Shown: positions 25,176 through 33,551 of the stretch, piece by piece
How the letters are laid out: each line of letters opens with the position of its first letter
Numbering within the stretch: position 1 is the first letter of the stretch
Assembly (NCBI GenBank): GCA_027924025.1
Contig: AP026970.1
Span: forward strand, 2,688,501-2,752,500
Origin: Comamonadaceae bacterium OS-4
GTDB taxonomy: Bacteria; Pseudomonadota; Gammaproteobacteria; Burkholderiales; Burkholderiaceae_C
DNA length: 64,000 nucleotides
Direction: 5' to 3'
Notes under the pieces: model-generated
What the model saw: only the letters and a program-made list of their open reading frames with translations
What the model was told of the DNA's origin: nothing
The model's database searches: none
Translations under genes and position numbers: made by a program

Positions 25176-25736
25176 ATGACCACCGTAAACGTTCCCACTT
25201 ATGACAGCGTCTCTCCTGCCAACCAGGCCCTGTTTGACAACCTCAAGCAAGGTCTGGGGTTCGTTCCTAACTTGTATGCAACCATCGCGCACTCTGATAA
25301 CGCGCTGGCAACCTACCTGGCACTCCAGAACGCCAAGAGCTCGCTTTCTGTCAAGGCACGCGAAGTGGTCAATTTGGCCGTGAGCGAAGTCAACCAGTGC
25401 GCGTATTGCCTGGCCGCCCACAGCGTCATCGGCAAGATGGTCGGATTTACCGAAGATCAAATCTTGCAAATCCGCGCCGGTGTCGCACCATTTGATGCGC
25501 GTCTGGATGCGCTGGCACGCTTGGTACGCAACGTCGCCCTTCAACGTGGCCACGCTGACGACGCTGTACTGCAAGCGTTTTTTGAAGCAGGATGGAATGC
25601 TGGCAACCTGGTGGATGTGATGGTGGTGATTGGAGACAAAACAGTCAGCAACTACCTGCACAGCACCACCAAAATCCCAGTGGACTTTCCGGCTGCAGTA
25701 GCTTTGGCTGACACTCGCGAGCCAGCCATCGCATAA
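25176..25736 (+). CDS. AhpD/CMD-family alkylhydroperoxidase-like protein
   Basis: A 186-residue protein of the carboxymuconolactone decarboxylase/AhpD superfamily. The redox motif Cys75-Ala-Tyr-Cys78 with His82 (NQCAYCLAAHSVIGK) is the AhpD-type peroxidase core, and the SVKAREVVNLAVSEV helix before it is typical. It probably acts as a small thiol peroxidase or as a decarboxylase-like enzyme in the cytoplasm. A strong AAAGGA site precedes the ATG. It is controlled presumably by the divergent LysR gene. Confidence 0.88.
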   Translation: MTTVNVPTYDSVSPANQALFDNLKQGLGFVPNLYATIAHSDNALATYLALQNAKSSLSVKAREVVNLAVSEVNQCAYCLAAHSVIGKMVGFTEDQILQIRAGVAPFDARLDALARLVRNVALQRGHADDAVLQAFFEAGWNAGNLVDVMVVIGDKTVSNYLHSTTKIPVDFPAAVALADTREPAIA

Positions 25737-26003
25737 ACGCTGAACGCCGCCTGCTGCAGGGAATTGCCTTCAGCCGGGCGGCGACCAGCGTGTGCGCTCG
25801 CTACACCGTCTTTGCGAGCTGGAGAATCAGCCAAAACATGGAAGCTTCGGACACGACATTCCTGCGCTTTGCAGTTGCAGGCTTGGTGATGCCACCGAAT
25901 TTGGTTCGCGTATTTTGGGCAGACGCAATGTCGTTTCTTGTACTCTGGAGAACAAGGCTCGTGGTGTCACCGTTAGCCAGGCCAGTGTCTGGCATGTCGA
26001 TGT
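25737..26003. other. Intergenic stretch without a recognisable gene
   Basis: These 267 bp lie between the AhpD-like gene and the convergent gene at 26004. I see no open frame with a family signature and no RNA motif. Short frames on both strands do not resemble known proteins. It may hold decayed sequence connected with the rearrangement that left a copy of the 26004 gene end at 23371. Confidence 0.5.
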
Positions 26004-26504
26004 TCAGCCTTGCCTCATCCTGCCGGTGGCATATGGTTGGCTACCCACCACCACTTCACCAAACCTCAGGTGGTGCAAGCACTCCCGCACGATCACCATC
26101 GCCGCATAAAACTCCGGCGCCGTAGGCAAGGCCTCATGCCCGATCGGCCTACCTTGGCTCACCATGGCGATACGGTTGAACAGGTCTTCCACCTCATCCA
26201 AATTCCAGTGCAATCCGGCGTCTGGCTCAGCGCCCACACCTTGCAATATCAACGCTGCACCTGAGCCGCTTAGCTGCAACTGCTCGGTGCGAGCCAGCTT
26301 GGCAGCAAGCGGCATCACCACGTCTTCGGTCTGCTCGATGGCATGTTCAATGTCCAACGGGGTCGGCGGTGTGTGGCGCATCCATTGGCGGGCCAGCGAT
26401 GAGGTGCCTAGTGGCAGCTCTTGTTGCAAAACGACATGGCCATCCTGCGTGCACAACACAGTGCTGGTCTCCGTGCCGAGTTGAAGTGTGGTTTGAACTG
26501 TCAT
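26004..26504 (-). CDS. Uncharacterised 166-residue protein
   Basis: A 166-residue soluble protein I cannot assign. It begins MTVQTTLQLGTETSTVLCTQ and has a conserved-looking C-terminal helix region (GHEALPTAPEFYAAMVIVRECLHHLRF). That region is duplicated as a fragment at 23371, the only other hint of history. The start ATG (26504) overlaps the TetR stop codon as ATGA, so translation is coupled with the regulator gene. A longer open frame exists upstream, but the coupled start is more likely. The function is unknown. Confidence 0.65.
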   Translation of the reverse strand: MTVQTTLQLGTETSTVLCTQDGHVVLQQELPLGTSSLARQWMRHTPPTPLDIEHAIEQTEDVVMPLAAKLARTEQLQLSGSGAALILQGVGAEPDAGLHWNLDEVEDLFNRIAMVSQGRPIGHEALPTAPEFYAAMVIVRECLHHLRFGEVVVGSQPYATGRMRQG

Positions 26505-27133
26505 CTCACATCCTTGTCGCGCAAGCCTTCCAGCATGGCCACCAGGCACTGCCGGGTATCTGCCAGCGCGTCTTGCACGCCAGCCTCATCGTCCGGCAGG
26601 GAGTCCATGCCGCCATACAGCGCGCCCAACACGATGCGGGCTAAGCGCTCTGCATCGTGCCCCTGAAAAATGCCATGCGCCTGAATGGCGACGATGCTGC
26701 CGCGCATGGCGCCTAAACCCTGGCGTTGGCGGATGTCGCCCCACACCTGGGTACCCAGCACCGCGGGTGCATCGACCAGCATCAGGCGGCGCATGGGTGC
26801 ATTAGTGCCGGCTTGCAGCACGGTGTCGATGGAGGCCAAAAATGCGTCCCAAGCGTCTCCCCCCTTCGCGATAACGGCTTGGCTTGCTGCCATGGCAGCT
26901 TGCACCAACTGCGCGTCCACCTGCTCCACCACCGCAGCAAACAGGCCTTTTTTGTCGCCGTAGTGGTGGTACAGCGCGCCCACGGTCACGCCGGCATCCG
27001 CGCAGATGCTGCCGACCGGTGCTTTCTCAAAGCCCTGTTCGCTGAACCAGCGCAGCGCGGCGCTTTGCAGTGCGGCTTGGGTGGCGGTGGCGTTTTCTTT
27101 GCGGCCGTCGCGTTTGGTGGGTATTTCAGTCAT
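26501..27133 (-). CDS. TetR-family transcriptional regulator
   Basis: A 210-residue TetR regulator. The HTH lies in residues about 15-65 (ATQAALQSAALRWFSEQGFEKAPVGSICADAGVTVGALYHHYGDKKGLF). The C-terminal two thirds form the helical ligand domain. It is divergent from the DUF1304 membrane protein gene, with a palindrome (27167-27183) in the gap, so it most likely represses that gene and itself. It is translationally coupled to the uncharacterised gene downstream. Confidence 0.9.
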   Translation of the reverse strand: MTEIPTKRDGRKENATATQAALQSAALRWFSEQGFEKAPVGSICADAGVTVGALYHHYGDKKGLFAAVVEQVDAQLVQAAMAASQAVIAKGGDAWDAFLASIDTVLQAGTNAPMRRLMLVDAPAVLGTQVWGDIRQRQGLGAMRGSIVAIQAHGIFQGHDAERLARIVLGALYGGMDSLPDDEAGVQDALADTRQCLVAMLEGLRDKDVR

Positions 27134-27166
27134 AGCTAGCGGAGATGATAAGGTCGCACTTTACAA

Positions 27167-27183
27167 ACATAACATGATTATGT
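27167..27183. promoter_or_regulatory. Candidate TetR operator
   Basis: ACATAA (27167-27172) and TTATGT (27178-27183) form a perfect inverted repeat with a 5-base centre, in the AT-rich gap between divergent TetR and DUF1304 genes. Symmetry, size and position fit a TetR-family operator; binding is not shown. Confidence 0.5.
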
Positions 27184-27231
27184 ATTCTCTAACTCACTTC
27201 ATCAATCTACTCCATCAACCGGAATACCTCC

Positions 27232-27591
27232 ATGCCCATAGTCGCCCAAGTTCTTATCGCGCTGGTCTGCCTGATCCACGTGTACATCTTTCTGCTGGAA
27301 ACCGTGCTTTACAAGAGCCGGGGGGTAAAGGTATTTGGCATTCCGCCCTCAGAAGTGGAGTCGCGCAAGGCGGCCATGTCCAACCAGGGCTGCTACAACG
27401 GCTTTTTGGCCGCGGCCCTGTTGCTGGGCCTGGTCTACCCCGACCCGGCGATTGCCAAGGCTTTTGCCTTATTTGGTTTGGCTTGTGTAGCGGTGGCAGG
27501 CGTGTGGGGTGCGGTGACGGTGATGGTGCGGATTCTGTACATCCAGACCGTGCCCGCAGTGTTGGGCTTGGCTGCCATCTATTGGCTGTGA
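27232..27591 (+). CDS. DUF1304 membrane protein
   Basis: A 119-residue inner-membrane protein with four hydrophobic segments (about 5-22, 48-68, 75-95, 100-119). The sequence (LIHVYIFLLETVLY, NQGCYNGFLAAALLLG) matches DUF1304, a small family of four-helix membrane proteins of unknown role, often next to TetR or MarR regulators. The divergent TetR gene and the operator-like palindrome suggest induction by a small hydrophobic compound. Confidence 0.87.
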   Translation: MPIVAQVLIALVCLIHVYIFLLETVLYKSRGVKVFGIPPSEVESRKAAMSNQGCYNGFLAAALLLGLVYPDPAIAKAFALFGLACVAVAGVWGAVTVMVRILYIQTVPAVLGLAAIYWL

Positions 27592-27762
27592 GCAGTTTGG
27601 CTGCTGTGTTTCAGCGAAGGGGCGGTTCTGCCGATAAGCAAAAAGAGCAAGCTGCAGGTTGATGTCGGCATTCAATCCCCCAAAGTCTCTGAAAAATTGT
27701 TAAATTCGCAAACTTAGTCGAACGCGAGCCCCTCGCGTTGTCGCTTTCGGAGTACTGCAGAC

Positions 27763-30762
27763 ATGCCACAAGCCCCCCTTCCGGACAACGAGCCCCGACG
27801 ACTCGCGGCCCTTCACGACCTCGGCATTCTTGACACTGCGCCCGAGCAGGCATTCGACGCCTTGGTGCAAGCAGCGGCGGTGGTCTGCAATGTGCCGATC
27901 TCGTTGATCAGCCTGGTAGATACAGAGCGCCAGTGGTTCAAAGCCAATGTCGGGCTTCCCGGCGTCACGGAGACGCCCCGCGCACTCGCGTTTTGCGCGC
28001 ACGCCATTTTGGGCGATGAAATTTTGGAGGTTCCTGACGCGACCGCAGATGTGCGCTTTGCCGACAACGCCTTGGTCACCGGCAACCCCGACATCCGGTT
28101 TTATGCAGGCGCCCCCTTGCGGCTGGGTGACGGCACCCGTGCAGGCACCTTTTGTGTGATTGACAGCGTACCCCGCCAACTCACGGAGCAACAGCGCGAA
28201 ATTCTGTCGCACCTGGCTGCCGCCGCTGTGCATGCGCTCGAAGGGCGCCGTGCCATTGAACACGAGCGGCAGCTGCATCTGGAAGCTCAAAAAACCGCAC
28301 AAATCTTGGCCGAGAACGAATTGCGCTTCCGAGCATTGAGTGAGGTGTCCCCGCTTGGCGTCTTTGCAACCGATGCGCAAGGCGCCTGCACCTATACCAA
28401 CTCCCGCTGGCAAGAGATTTACGGCTTGGACTACCACCAGAGCCTGGGCGACGGATGGATGCAGGCCCTGCACCCCGATGACAAGGGTGCGGTATTCACC
28501 GAGTGGCAACAAACCGCCCAGCTGCGGCTTGAGTTTGACGCGGAATTCCGCATCTCGCGCGGCGACGGAGAAGTCCGCACCGTGCGGGCGCGGGCGCGGG
28601 CCAATCAAGACGAGTCAGGCAACGTAACCGGCTATGTGGGCTCGGTAGAAGACATTACCGAACGCAAACGCCAGGACGACGCGCTGCGCCAAAGCGAGCA
28701 GCGCTTGCAGCGCACCGGTCAAGTGGCGCGCGTGGGTGGCTGGGAACTGGACCTGGCCACGGGCGCACTGGTCTGGTCAGGCCAGACCCATGAAATTCAC
28801 GGGGTGCCCCCTGACTTTGTGCCGGAAGTCGCCACAGCCATTAACTTCTACGCGCCGGAAGCCCGACCCAAAATACAAGCCGCCGTCGAGACGGCGATGG
28901 CAACTGGCGAGGGCTGGGACCTGGAGCTCCCCTTCATCCAGGCGAATGGCACCGAAATTTGGGTGCGCGCCGTCGGCGCTGCTGAATTCCACGAAGGCGC
29001 ACCGGTGCGCCTGGTCGGCACGTTTCAAGACATCACCAAACTGCACAACATCAGAGCAGACCTTGCACGCCAGCACGAGCTGTTGCGCGTCACGCTGCAG
29101 TCCATCGGCGACGCAGTCATCACCACCGACGCAGCGGGCGAGATCACCTGGCTCAACCCGGTGGCAGAGCGGATGACCGGCTGGCTGAACACCGAAGCCA
29201 AGGGCAAGCCCATCGGCCATGTGTTCCATATCGTCAATGAAGAGACGCGCGCCCCCACAGAAAACCCGGTGACCACCTGCCTGGCCCAAGGAAAAACCAC
29301 CGGCTTGGCACACCAAACCGTTTTGATCTCCCGTGAAGGCGAGGAGTACGGTATCGAAGACTCGGCCGCTCCCATCCGCAGCGATAGCGGCGAGATTCTG
29401 GGCGTCGTATTGGTGTTTCACGATGTCACCGAACAGCGCCGTCTTAGCGGCGAAATGAGCTTCCGCGCGACCCACGATGCCCTCACCGGCCTGGTCAACC
29501 GGACCGAGTTTGAAACGCGGCTGCGCAATGTGCTCAACCGGGCCCACGAAGACCGGAGCAATCACGCGCTTTTGTTCATTGACCTGGACCAGTTCAAGCT
29601 CGTCAACGATGCCTGCGGCCACTCCGTGGGCGACCAGCTGCTGCAGCAAGTGAGCAAGTTATTGAGCGAGGTGGTTCGTACCCGTGACACATTGGCGCGC
29701 TTGGGTGGCGATGAGTTTGGGGTGATTTTGGAGCATTGCTCCGCAGAGCACGCGCAACGCGTGGCGCAGCAAATTTGTGAGCGCATGGACGACTTCCGCT
29801 TCATCCATGACGGCAAACGATTCCGCATCGGAACCAGCATTGGCCTGGTGCCGGTAGACAACCGTTGGGCCAATGTCGCCGCCGCCATGCAAGCTGCAGA
29901 CATCTCTTGCTACGCTGCCAAAGACGCGGGCCGCAACCGGGTACACGCCTGGTTTGACACCGATCTTGCGATGCACGCCCGCCACGGCGAAATGCAGTGG
30001 GCCGCCCGCCTTGAACAAGCCTTGGACGAAAACCGGTTTGTCTTATACGCACAGCGGATCACTGCCTTGGACGATGGCGTGCATGGTCTCCATGCAGAGG
30101 TGCTGGTGCGCTTGCGCGAGACCGACGGAAGCCTGGTGCAACCCGGCGCATTCCTGCCCGCGGCAGAACGATTCCACTTGGCATCGCGCATCGACCGTTG
30201 GGTGCTCAAACACGCCATCCAGTGCCTGCGGGATACGCCGTATTTGTCAGGCATTGACACCTTGTGCGTCAACCTCTCGGGGCAATCTATCGGCGACAGG
30301 GCATTCCACCGCCAGGCGTTTGAGATGCTGCAAAACGCCGGCCCGGCTATCTGCCAGCGAATCTGCCTCGAAATTACCGAAACCGCGGCTGTCACCAACA
30401 TGGCGGATGCCAGTGTGTTTGTCGAGCAAGCCAAAAAGCTCGGCCTGCGCATTGCACTGGACGACTTTGGGGCCGGCGCGTCATCCTTTGGCTACCTGAA
30501 GAACCTGAGCGTTGATCTTCTCAAGATTGATGGGCAATTCATCCGCGACGTCATTGACGACCCTTTGGACGACGCAGCAGTCCGCTGTTTTGCAGCGGTG
30601 GCCCAAGTCGTAGGTGTTAAAACTGTTGCCGAATTCGTAGACCGGGCAGAGGTTCTTGAACGGGTTCGCGCTATTGGCATCGATTTCGTACAGGGTTACT
30701 ACCTACATCAACCCGAACCCATTGCAGACGTTTTGGCCTTAGCGCCCATTTCGATCCGTTAA
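27763..30762 (+). CDS. GAF-PAS-GGDEF-EAL c-di-GMP enzyme
   Basis: A 999-residue cytoplasmic signalling protein. Order: GAF (about 15-160), three PAS/PAC domains (about 185-305, 315-435, 440-560, with DITERK and DVTEQR ends), GGDEF (about 565-725) and EAL (about 740-990). The cyclase site is intact (RLGGDEF) with an RxxD inhibitory site (RTRD). The phosphodiesterase motif is EVL instead of EAL, and DDFGAG is kept, so hydrolysis is possible. No membrane segments are visible. A terminator follows the stop, and the GTPase/roadblock operon begins 185 bp downstream on the same strand. Confidence 0.9.
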   Translation: MPQAPLPDNEPRRLAALHDLGILDTAPEQAFDALVQAAAVVCNVPISLISLVDTERQWFKANVGLPGVTETPRALAFCAHAILGDEILEVPDATADVRFADNALVTGNPDIRFYAGAPLRLGDGTRAGTFCVIDSVPRQLTEQQREILSHLAAAAVHALEGRRAIEHERQLHLEAQKTAQILAENELRFRALSEVSPLGVFATDAQGACTYTNSRWQEIYGLDYHQSLGDGWMQALHPDDKGAVFTEWQQTAQLRLEFDAEFRISRGDGEVRTVRARARANQDESGNVTGYVGSVEDITERKRQDDALRQSEQRLQRTGQVARVGGWELDLATGALVWSGQTHEIHGVPPDFVPEVATAINFYAPEARPKIQAAVETAMATGEGWDLELPFIQANGTEIWVRAVGAAEFHEGAPVRLVGTFQDITKLHNIRADLARQHELLRVTLQSIGDAVITTDAAGEITWLNPVAERMTGWLNTEAKGKPIGHVFHIVNEETRAPTENPVTTCLAQGKTTGLAHQTVLISREGEEYGIEDSAAPIRSDSGEILGVVLVFHDVTEQRRLSGEMSFRATHDALTGLVNRTEFETRLRNVLNRAHEDRSNHALLFIDLDQFKLVNDACGHSVGDQLLQQVSKLLSEVVRTRDTLARLGGDEFGVILEHCSAEHAQRVAQQICERMDDFRFIHDGKRFRIGTSIGLVPVDNRWANVAAAMQAADISCYAAKDAGRNRVHAWFDTDLAMHARHGEMQWAARLEQALDENRFVLYAQRITALDDGVHGLHAEVLVRLRETDGSLVQPGAFLPAAERFHLASRIDRWVLKHAIQCLRDTPYLSGIDTLCVNLSGQSIGDRAFHRQAFEMLQNAGPAICQRICLEITETAAVTNMADASVFVEQAKKLGLRIALDDFGAGASSFGYLKNLSVDLLKIDGQFIRDVIDDPLDDAAVRCFAAVAQVVGVKTVAEFVDRAEVLERVRAIGIDFVQGYYLHQPEPIADVLALAPISIR

Positions 30763-30771
30763 ATGTGTGGA

Positions 30772-30795
30772 TTTGGGGGTGAAATCACCCCCAAA
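30772..30795 (+). terminator. Terminator after the GGDEF-EAL gene
   Basis: TTTGGGGGTGA (30772-30782) pairs perfectly with TCACCCCCAAA (30785-30795); the physical loop would be about four bases. It starts 9 bp after the stop codon. No long T-run follows, but the strong stem and position argue for a terminator. Confidence 0.6.
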
Positions 30796-30852
30796 CTCAC
30801 CCCGCTTTGCGATAACCAGCAAAATCGCGTAATTGGTCCGCAACCAAGCGGA

Positions 30853-30886
30853 ACAAAGTCACATTACTAAATAAGCAAGACTTTGT
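30853..30886. promoter_or_regulatory. Inverted repeat upstream of the GTPase operon
   Basis: ACAAAGTC (30853-30860) and GACTTTGT (30879-30886) are perfect 8-bp inverted arms separated by 18 AT-rich bases, 60 bp before the first gene of the operon. This could be an operator for a dimeric regulator or an mRNA stem. I cannot decide which. Confidence 0.35.
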
Positions 30887-30947
30887 AAGTCGGGCCAAGC
30901 TCCCTACACTTCCCCCACACCCCAATCACCCCACAGGACCCAAGGAC

Positions 30948-31721
30948 ATGACTGCGCTAAAACTCGGAATTGAAGGCTTGGAAAGCGCCGAAGTCAGCCG
31001 CGTCCGTATCTTGCTGCGCTTGCTCAAAGGCAACGCCCAGTTCGCGTGGGAGTATGCGGTAGAGGGCCCTTTCGATGCCCTGCTCTGCGCGAATGCAGTT
31101 GCAAAAGCACGCTGCGCGGTGGTGATCGATGTGTTACCGCAGGGCTTAGCTGCTTCAGCCGGCGCTTTGAGTCGCCCGATAGAAGCCGACCAACTCGAAG
31201 CGCTGCTGCTCGGCTTGCAAAACCAACTTCAGCCGACTGTGTTCGGAGAGCTGATGCCCGAACCGTTCGATGTGTTCGGCTCCTTCGCTGAGACCCATGC
31301 TGCGCCTTTGGCACCAGTTGTCGAGCGGACACCGGCTCACCTGCAAAGCCCGATCACCGCAGCAACGCTATCGTCCAGCACTATCCATGGTGCTCTGGCG
31401 GGCACGCCAAACACTGAAGAATACAAACTCAAGCGCTGGCCCCCGCAAGCGGTTCTGCGTGACAGCAAAGATCGCATCCGGCTGGCCAACCTGATCAGCC
31501 GCAAGCCCTTTTCAATAGAGCAGCTGTCACAAAGCTCAGGCATCGCCGTGGCAGAAGTGCAGGCCTTCATTACAGTGCTACAAAGCTTTGGAATCGTTAA
31601 CGTGGCGTTGGCTACCCCTACTGTAAGTGTGCCGCGTCTGAGCACCGCCACCTGCGCAGCTCCGCGTCAGAAGCAAAAGCGCAGCTTTCTCTCTGCCATC
31701 CGGCGCAAGCTCGGGATCTGA
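30948..31721 (+). CDS. Winged-helix-like protein of a GTPase operon
   Basis: A 257-residue protein without signal peptide. The C-terminal part (about 175-225) reads as a winged helix: SKDRIRLANLISRKPFSIEQLSQ, then SSGIAVAEVQAFITVLQSFGIVNV. The layout recalls CvnC/DUF742 proteins of actinobacterial conservons, which sit beside a roadblock protein and a small GTPase, as here. The N-terminal domain (1-105) is unassigned, and the middle (about 110-165) looks like a flexible linker. It ends in a basic tail. It lies 13 bp before the GTPase gene. The conservon comparison is inference from layout, not from a search. Confidence 0.65.
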   Translation: MTALKLGIEGLESAEVSRVRILLRLLKGNAQFAWEYAVEGPFDALLCANAVAKARCAVVIDVLPQGLAASAGALSRPIEADQLEALLLGLQNQLQPTVFGELMPEPFDVFGSFAETHAAPLAPVVERTPAHLQSPITAATLSSSTIHGALAGTPNTEEYKLKRWPPQAVLRDSKDRIRLANLISRKPFSIEQLSQSSGIAVAEVQAFITVLQSFGIVNVALATPTVSVPRLSTATCAAPRQKQKRSFLSAIRRKLGI

Positions 31722-31734
31722 GAGGTCTCCACCC

Positions 31735-32262
31735 ATGAGAGAACACAAAATCCTGATCACAGGCACTATGGGCGCCGGTAAAACCACCGCCATAGCGGCT
31801 ATCAGTGATACCCCGCCTATCACCACGGATGTGGTCAATACTGACACCACGCATACGAAAGCAAAAACCACGGTGGGGCTGGATTTTGGTACGGTGCAGC
31901 TCGACAGCGGGGAAAGGCTGCGGATATTCGGCACCCCCGGACAAGAGCGCTTTGATTTTTTGTGGGGCGTACTGGCCACCAATGCGCTGGGAATCATTAT
32001 TCTGGTGGATAACTCACGTCCTACTCCCCTGCAAGACCTGAACAAATACCTCGAAGGTTTTCATAAAGAGCTACAGAACAGCCCTTGCGTGATTGGCGTA
32101 GGCCGGACTGAAACCCATCTGTCCCCGTCAATCGACGACTACGCCGATTTCCTGTTTGAACACAACCACTTGATCCCGATCATCCCGGTAGATGTGCGCC
32201 GACGTTCCGACGTGCTACTCCTCATCGACTCCTTGCTGATGCAAGTAGAGGCTATGGATTGA
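31735..32262 (+). CDS. Small Ras-like GTPase (MglA/CvnD-like)
   Basis: A 175-residue cytoplasmic GTPase. G1 is GTMGAGKT (residues 10-17), a Thr-rich switch region follows (TTVGLDFG), and G3 is GTPGQERF, where Gly replaces the usual Asp, as is common in this bacterial family. The G4 base-recognition motif, normally N/TKxD, reads GRTE here, so nucleotide specificity may be relaxed. It should cycle between GTP and GDP forms under control of the roadblock partners encoded directly downstream. No GTPase-activating protein of another type is seen nearby. Confidence 0.85.
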   Translation: MREHKILITGTMGAGKTTAIAAISDTPPITTDVVNTDTTHTKAKTTVGLDFGTVQLDSGERLRIFGTPGQERFDFLWGVLATNALGIIILVDNSRPTPLQDLNKYLEGFHKELQNSPCVIGVGRTETHLSPSIDDYADFLFEHNHLIPIIPVDVRRRSDVLLLIDSLLMQVEAMD

Positions 32263-32297
32263 ATAAACACCATCGCCGCATACACCGCAACCCGCCC

Positions 32298-32693
32298 ATG
32301 ACCCAATCCCACGCTGTGAGCCCCCTGCTCAAAAACCTAGCGGTGCGAGAAGCACAAGCCTTTTTAAACGAACTCACCGGCATTAAAGCGGTTGTGATTG
32401 CAACGATCGATGGTTTTGACATTGCTTCTGCGACCACCGGCACTATTGACGCTTCTCGGATTGCCGCTATGGCGAGCTCCATATCAGCAATTGGTGCCGT
32501 GGTGGCCCAAGAAACCTCATTAGGTGCGGCCAACAGCGTGGTCATCAATTCGGATCAGGGCTTTGTGCAAGTGTTCACTGTGAACCGCAAGGACGTGCAA
32601 TTGATTGTGAATGTGGTCTCCGATTCCACCGGAGTTTTGGCCCAGGTAGCCTATCGCGGGCGGACCATGGCCCAAACCCTGCTGACGGCATGA
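32298..32693 (+). CDS. Roadblock/LC7-domain protein 1
   Basis: A 131-residue roadblock/LC7-fold protein (AQAFLNELTGIKAVVIATIDGFDIASAT..., then RIAAMASSISAIGAVVAQETSLG). Such proteins (MglB, CvnB) dimerise and regulate small GTPases, often as activating proteins. I use ATG 32298. A TTG at 32259 overlapping the GTPase stop would add 13 residues; no clear ribosome-binding site supports either. Its stop overlaps the next start as ATGA. Confidence 0.82.
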   Translation: MTQSHAVSPLLKNLAVREAQAFLNELTGIKAVVIATIDGFDIASATTGTIDASRIAAMASSISAIGAVVAQETSLGAANSVVINSDQGFVQVFTVNRKDVQLIVNVVSDSTGVLAQVAYRGRTMAQTLLTA

Positions 32694-33055
32694 ATGCCAA
32701 ATACATCCGGGCAAAAATTGACAGCATGGCCAAAACCCCCGGAGTCAAAGGATGCGCTGTTGTGGAGATTTCGGCGGGCATGGTGTGGCATGCCGCCGGA
32801 GAGTTGGACAACTTTGTTGCAATGGCAGAAGCCGCGAGCGACTACTGGCGGCTTCACCTCCGCATGAAACCGTTGTTTGAGGGCTTCGGAGCATTGGACA
32901 GTTGCACGCTGACCCACGAATCTGACAGCGTGATGTTGACCGATTGCGGCGCAGACATGGTGTTTGTCACCGTTTGCGAAAGCCATCAACTATTGAATTT
33001 GCCGGAGTGGAGAAACAGGATTCACCAATTACGACTCATCCTTGAGGCGCAATAG
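32690..33055 (+). CDS. Roadblock-like small protein 2
   Basis: A 121-residue protein translationally coupled (ATGA) to the roadblock gene before it. Its pattern (helix, GVKGCAVVEISAGMVWHAAGE, helix, DSVMLTDCGADMVFVTV, helix) follows the alpha-beta-alpha order of roadblock/LC7 domains, with low sequence similarity. It may form heterodimers with the neighbours. This is structural inference; I do not recognise the family. Confidence 0.6.
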   Translation: MNAKYIRAKIDSMAKTPGVKGCAVVEISAGMVWHAAGELDNFVAMAEAASDYWRLHLRMKPLFEGFGALDSCTLTHESDSVMLTDCGADMVFVTVCESHQLLNLPEWRNRIHQLRLILEAQ

Positions 33056-33156
33056 GAACTCCACCGGGCACACCAGCTTGTGCGTAGCTGCGGGGCACTC
33101 GTCAAAATAAAAGAAACCGCAGCGTTTGATGTTTGAACAACTGAAAGACTTTTGAC

Positions 33157-33516
33157 ATGGCAACTATCAACCAAACCCTAGAAGAGCTGTTGACCACGGA
33201 CGGCTCGATGTGCGCAGCAATTGTGGACTCCACCAGCGGCATGATCCTCGGCAGCGCAGGCTCCGGTGTGGACCTCGAAGTGGCTGCTGCAGGCAACACG
33301 GAAGTGGTGCGCTCCAAAATGAAGGTCATGCGCGCTCTGGGCCTGAATGACGTGATCGATGACATCTTGATCACCTTAGGCAAGCAGTACCACATCATTC
33401 GCCCCTCTTCCCGCAAAGAAGGCGTGTTCATTTATTTTGTGCTGGACAAAAACAAGTCCAACTTGGCCATGGCCCGCCGCAAGACCGCCGACGTGGACAA
33501 AGAACTGAACTTCTGA
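33157..33516 (+). CDS. Roadblock/LC7-domain protein 3
   Basis: A 119-residue roadblock/LC7-like protein (INQTLEELLTTDGSMCAAIVDSTSGMILGSAG, then LNDVIDDILITLGKQYHIIRP and KEGVFIYFVLDKNKSNLAMARRK). It follows the coupled pair by 101 bp, so it may have its own promoter or be the last operon gene. With the two proteins upstream, the cluster has three roadblock-type subunits for one GTPase. Confidence 0.8.
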   Translation: MATINQTLEELLTTDGSMCAAIVDSTSGMILGSAGSGVDLEVAAAGNTEVVRSKMKVMRALGLNDVIDDILITLGKQYHIIRPSSRKEGVFIYFVLDKNKSNLAMARRKTADVDKELNF

Positions 33517-33551
33517 TCGCCCACGCTCAGCGACAGCGCTGCCGGCAGAAC

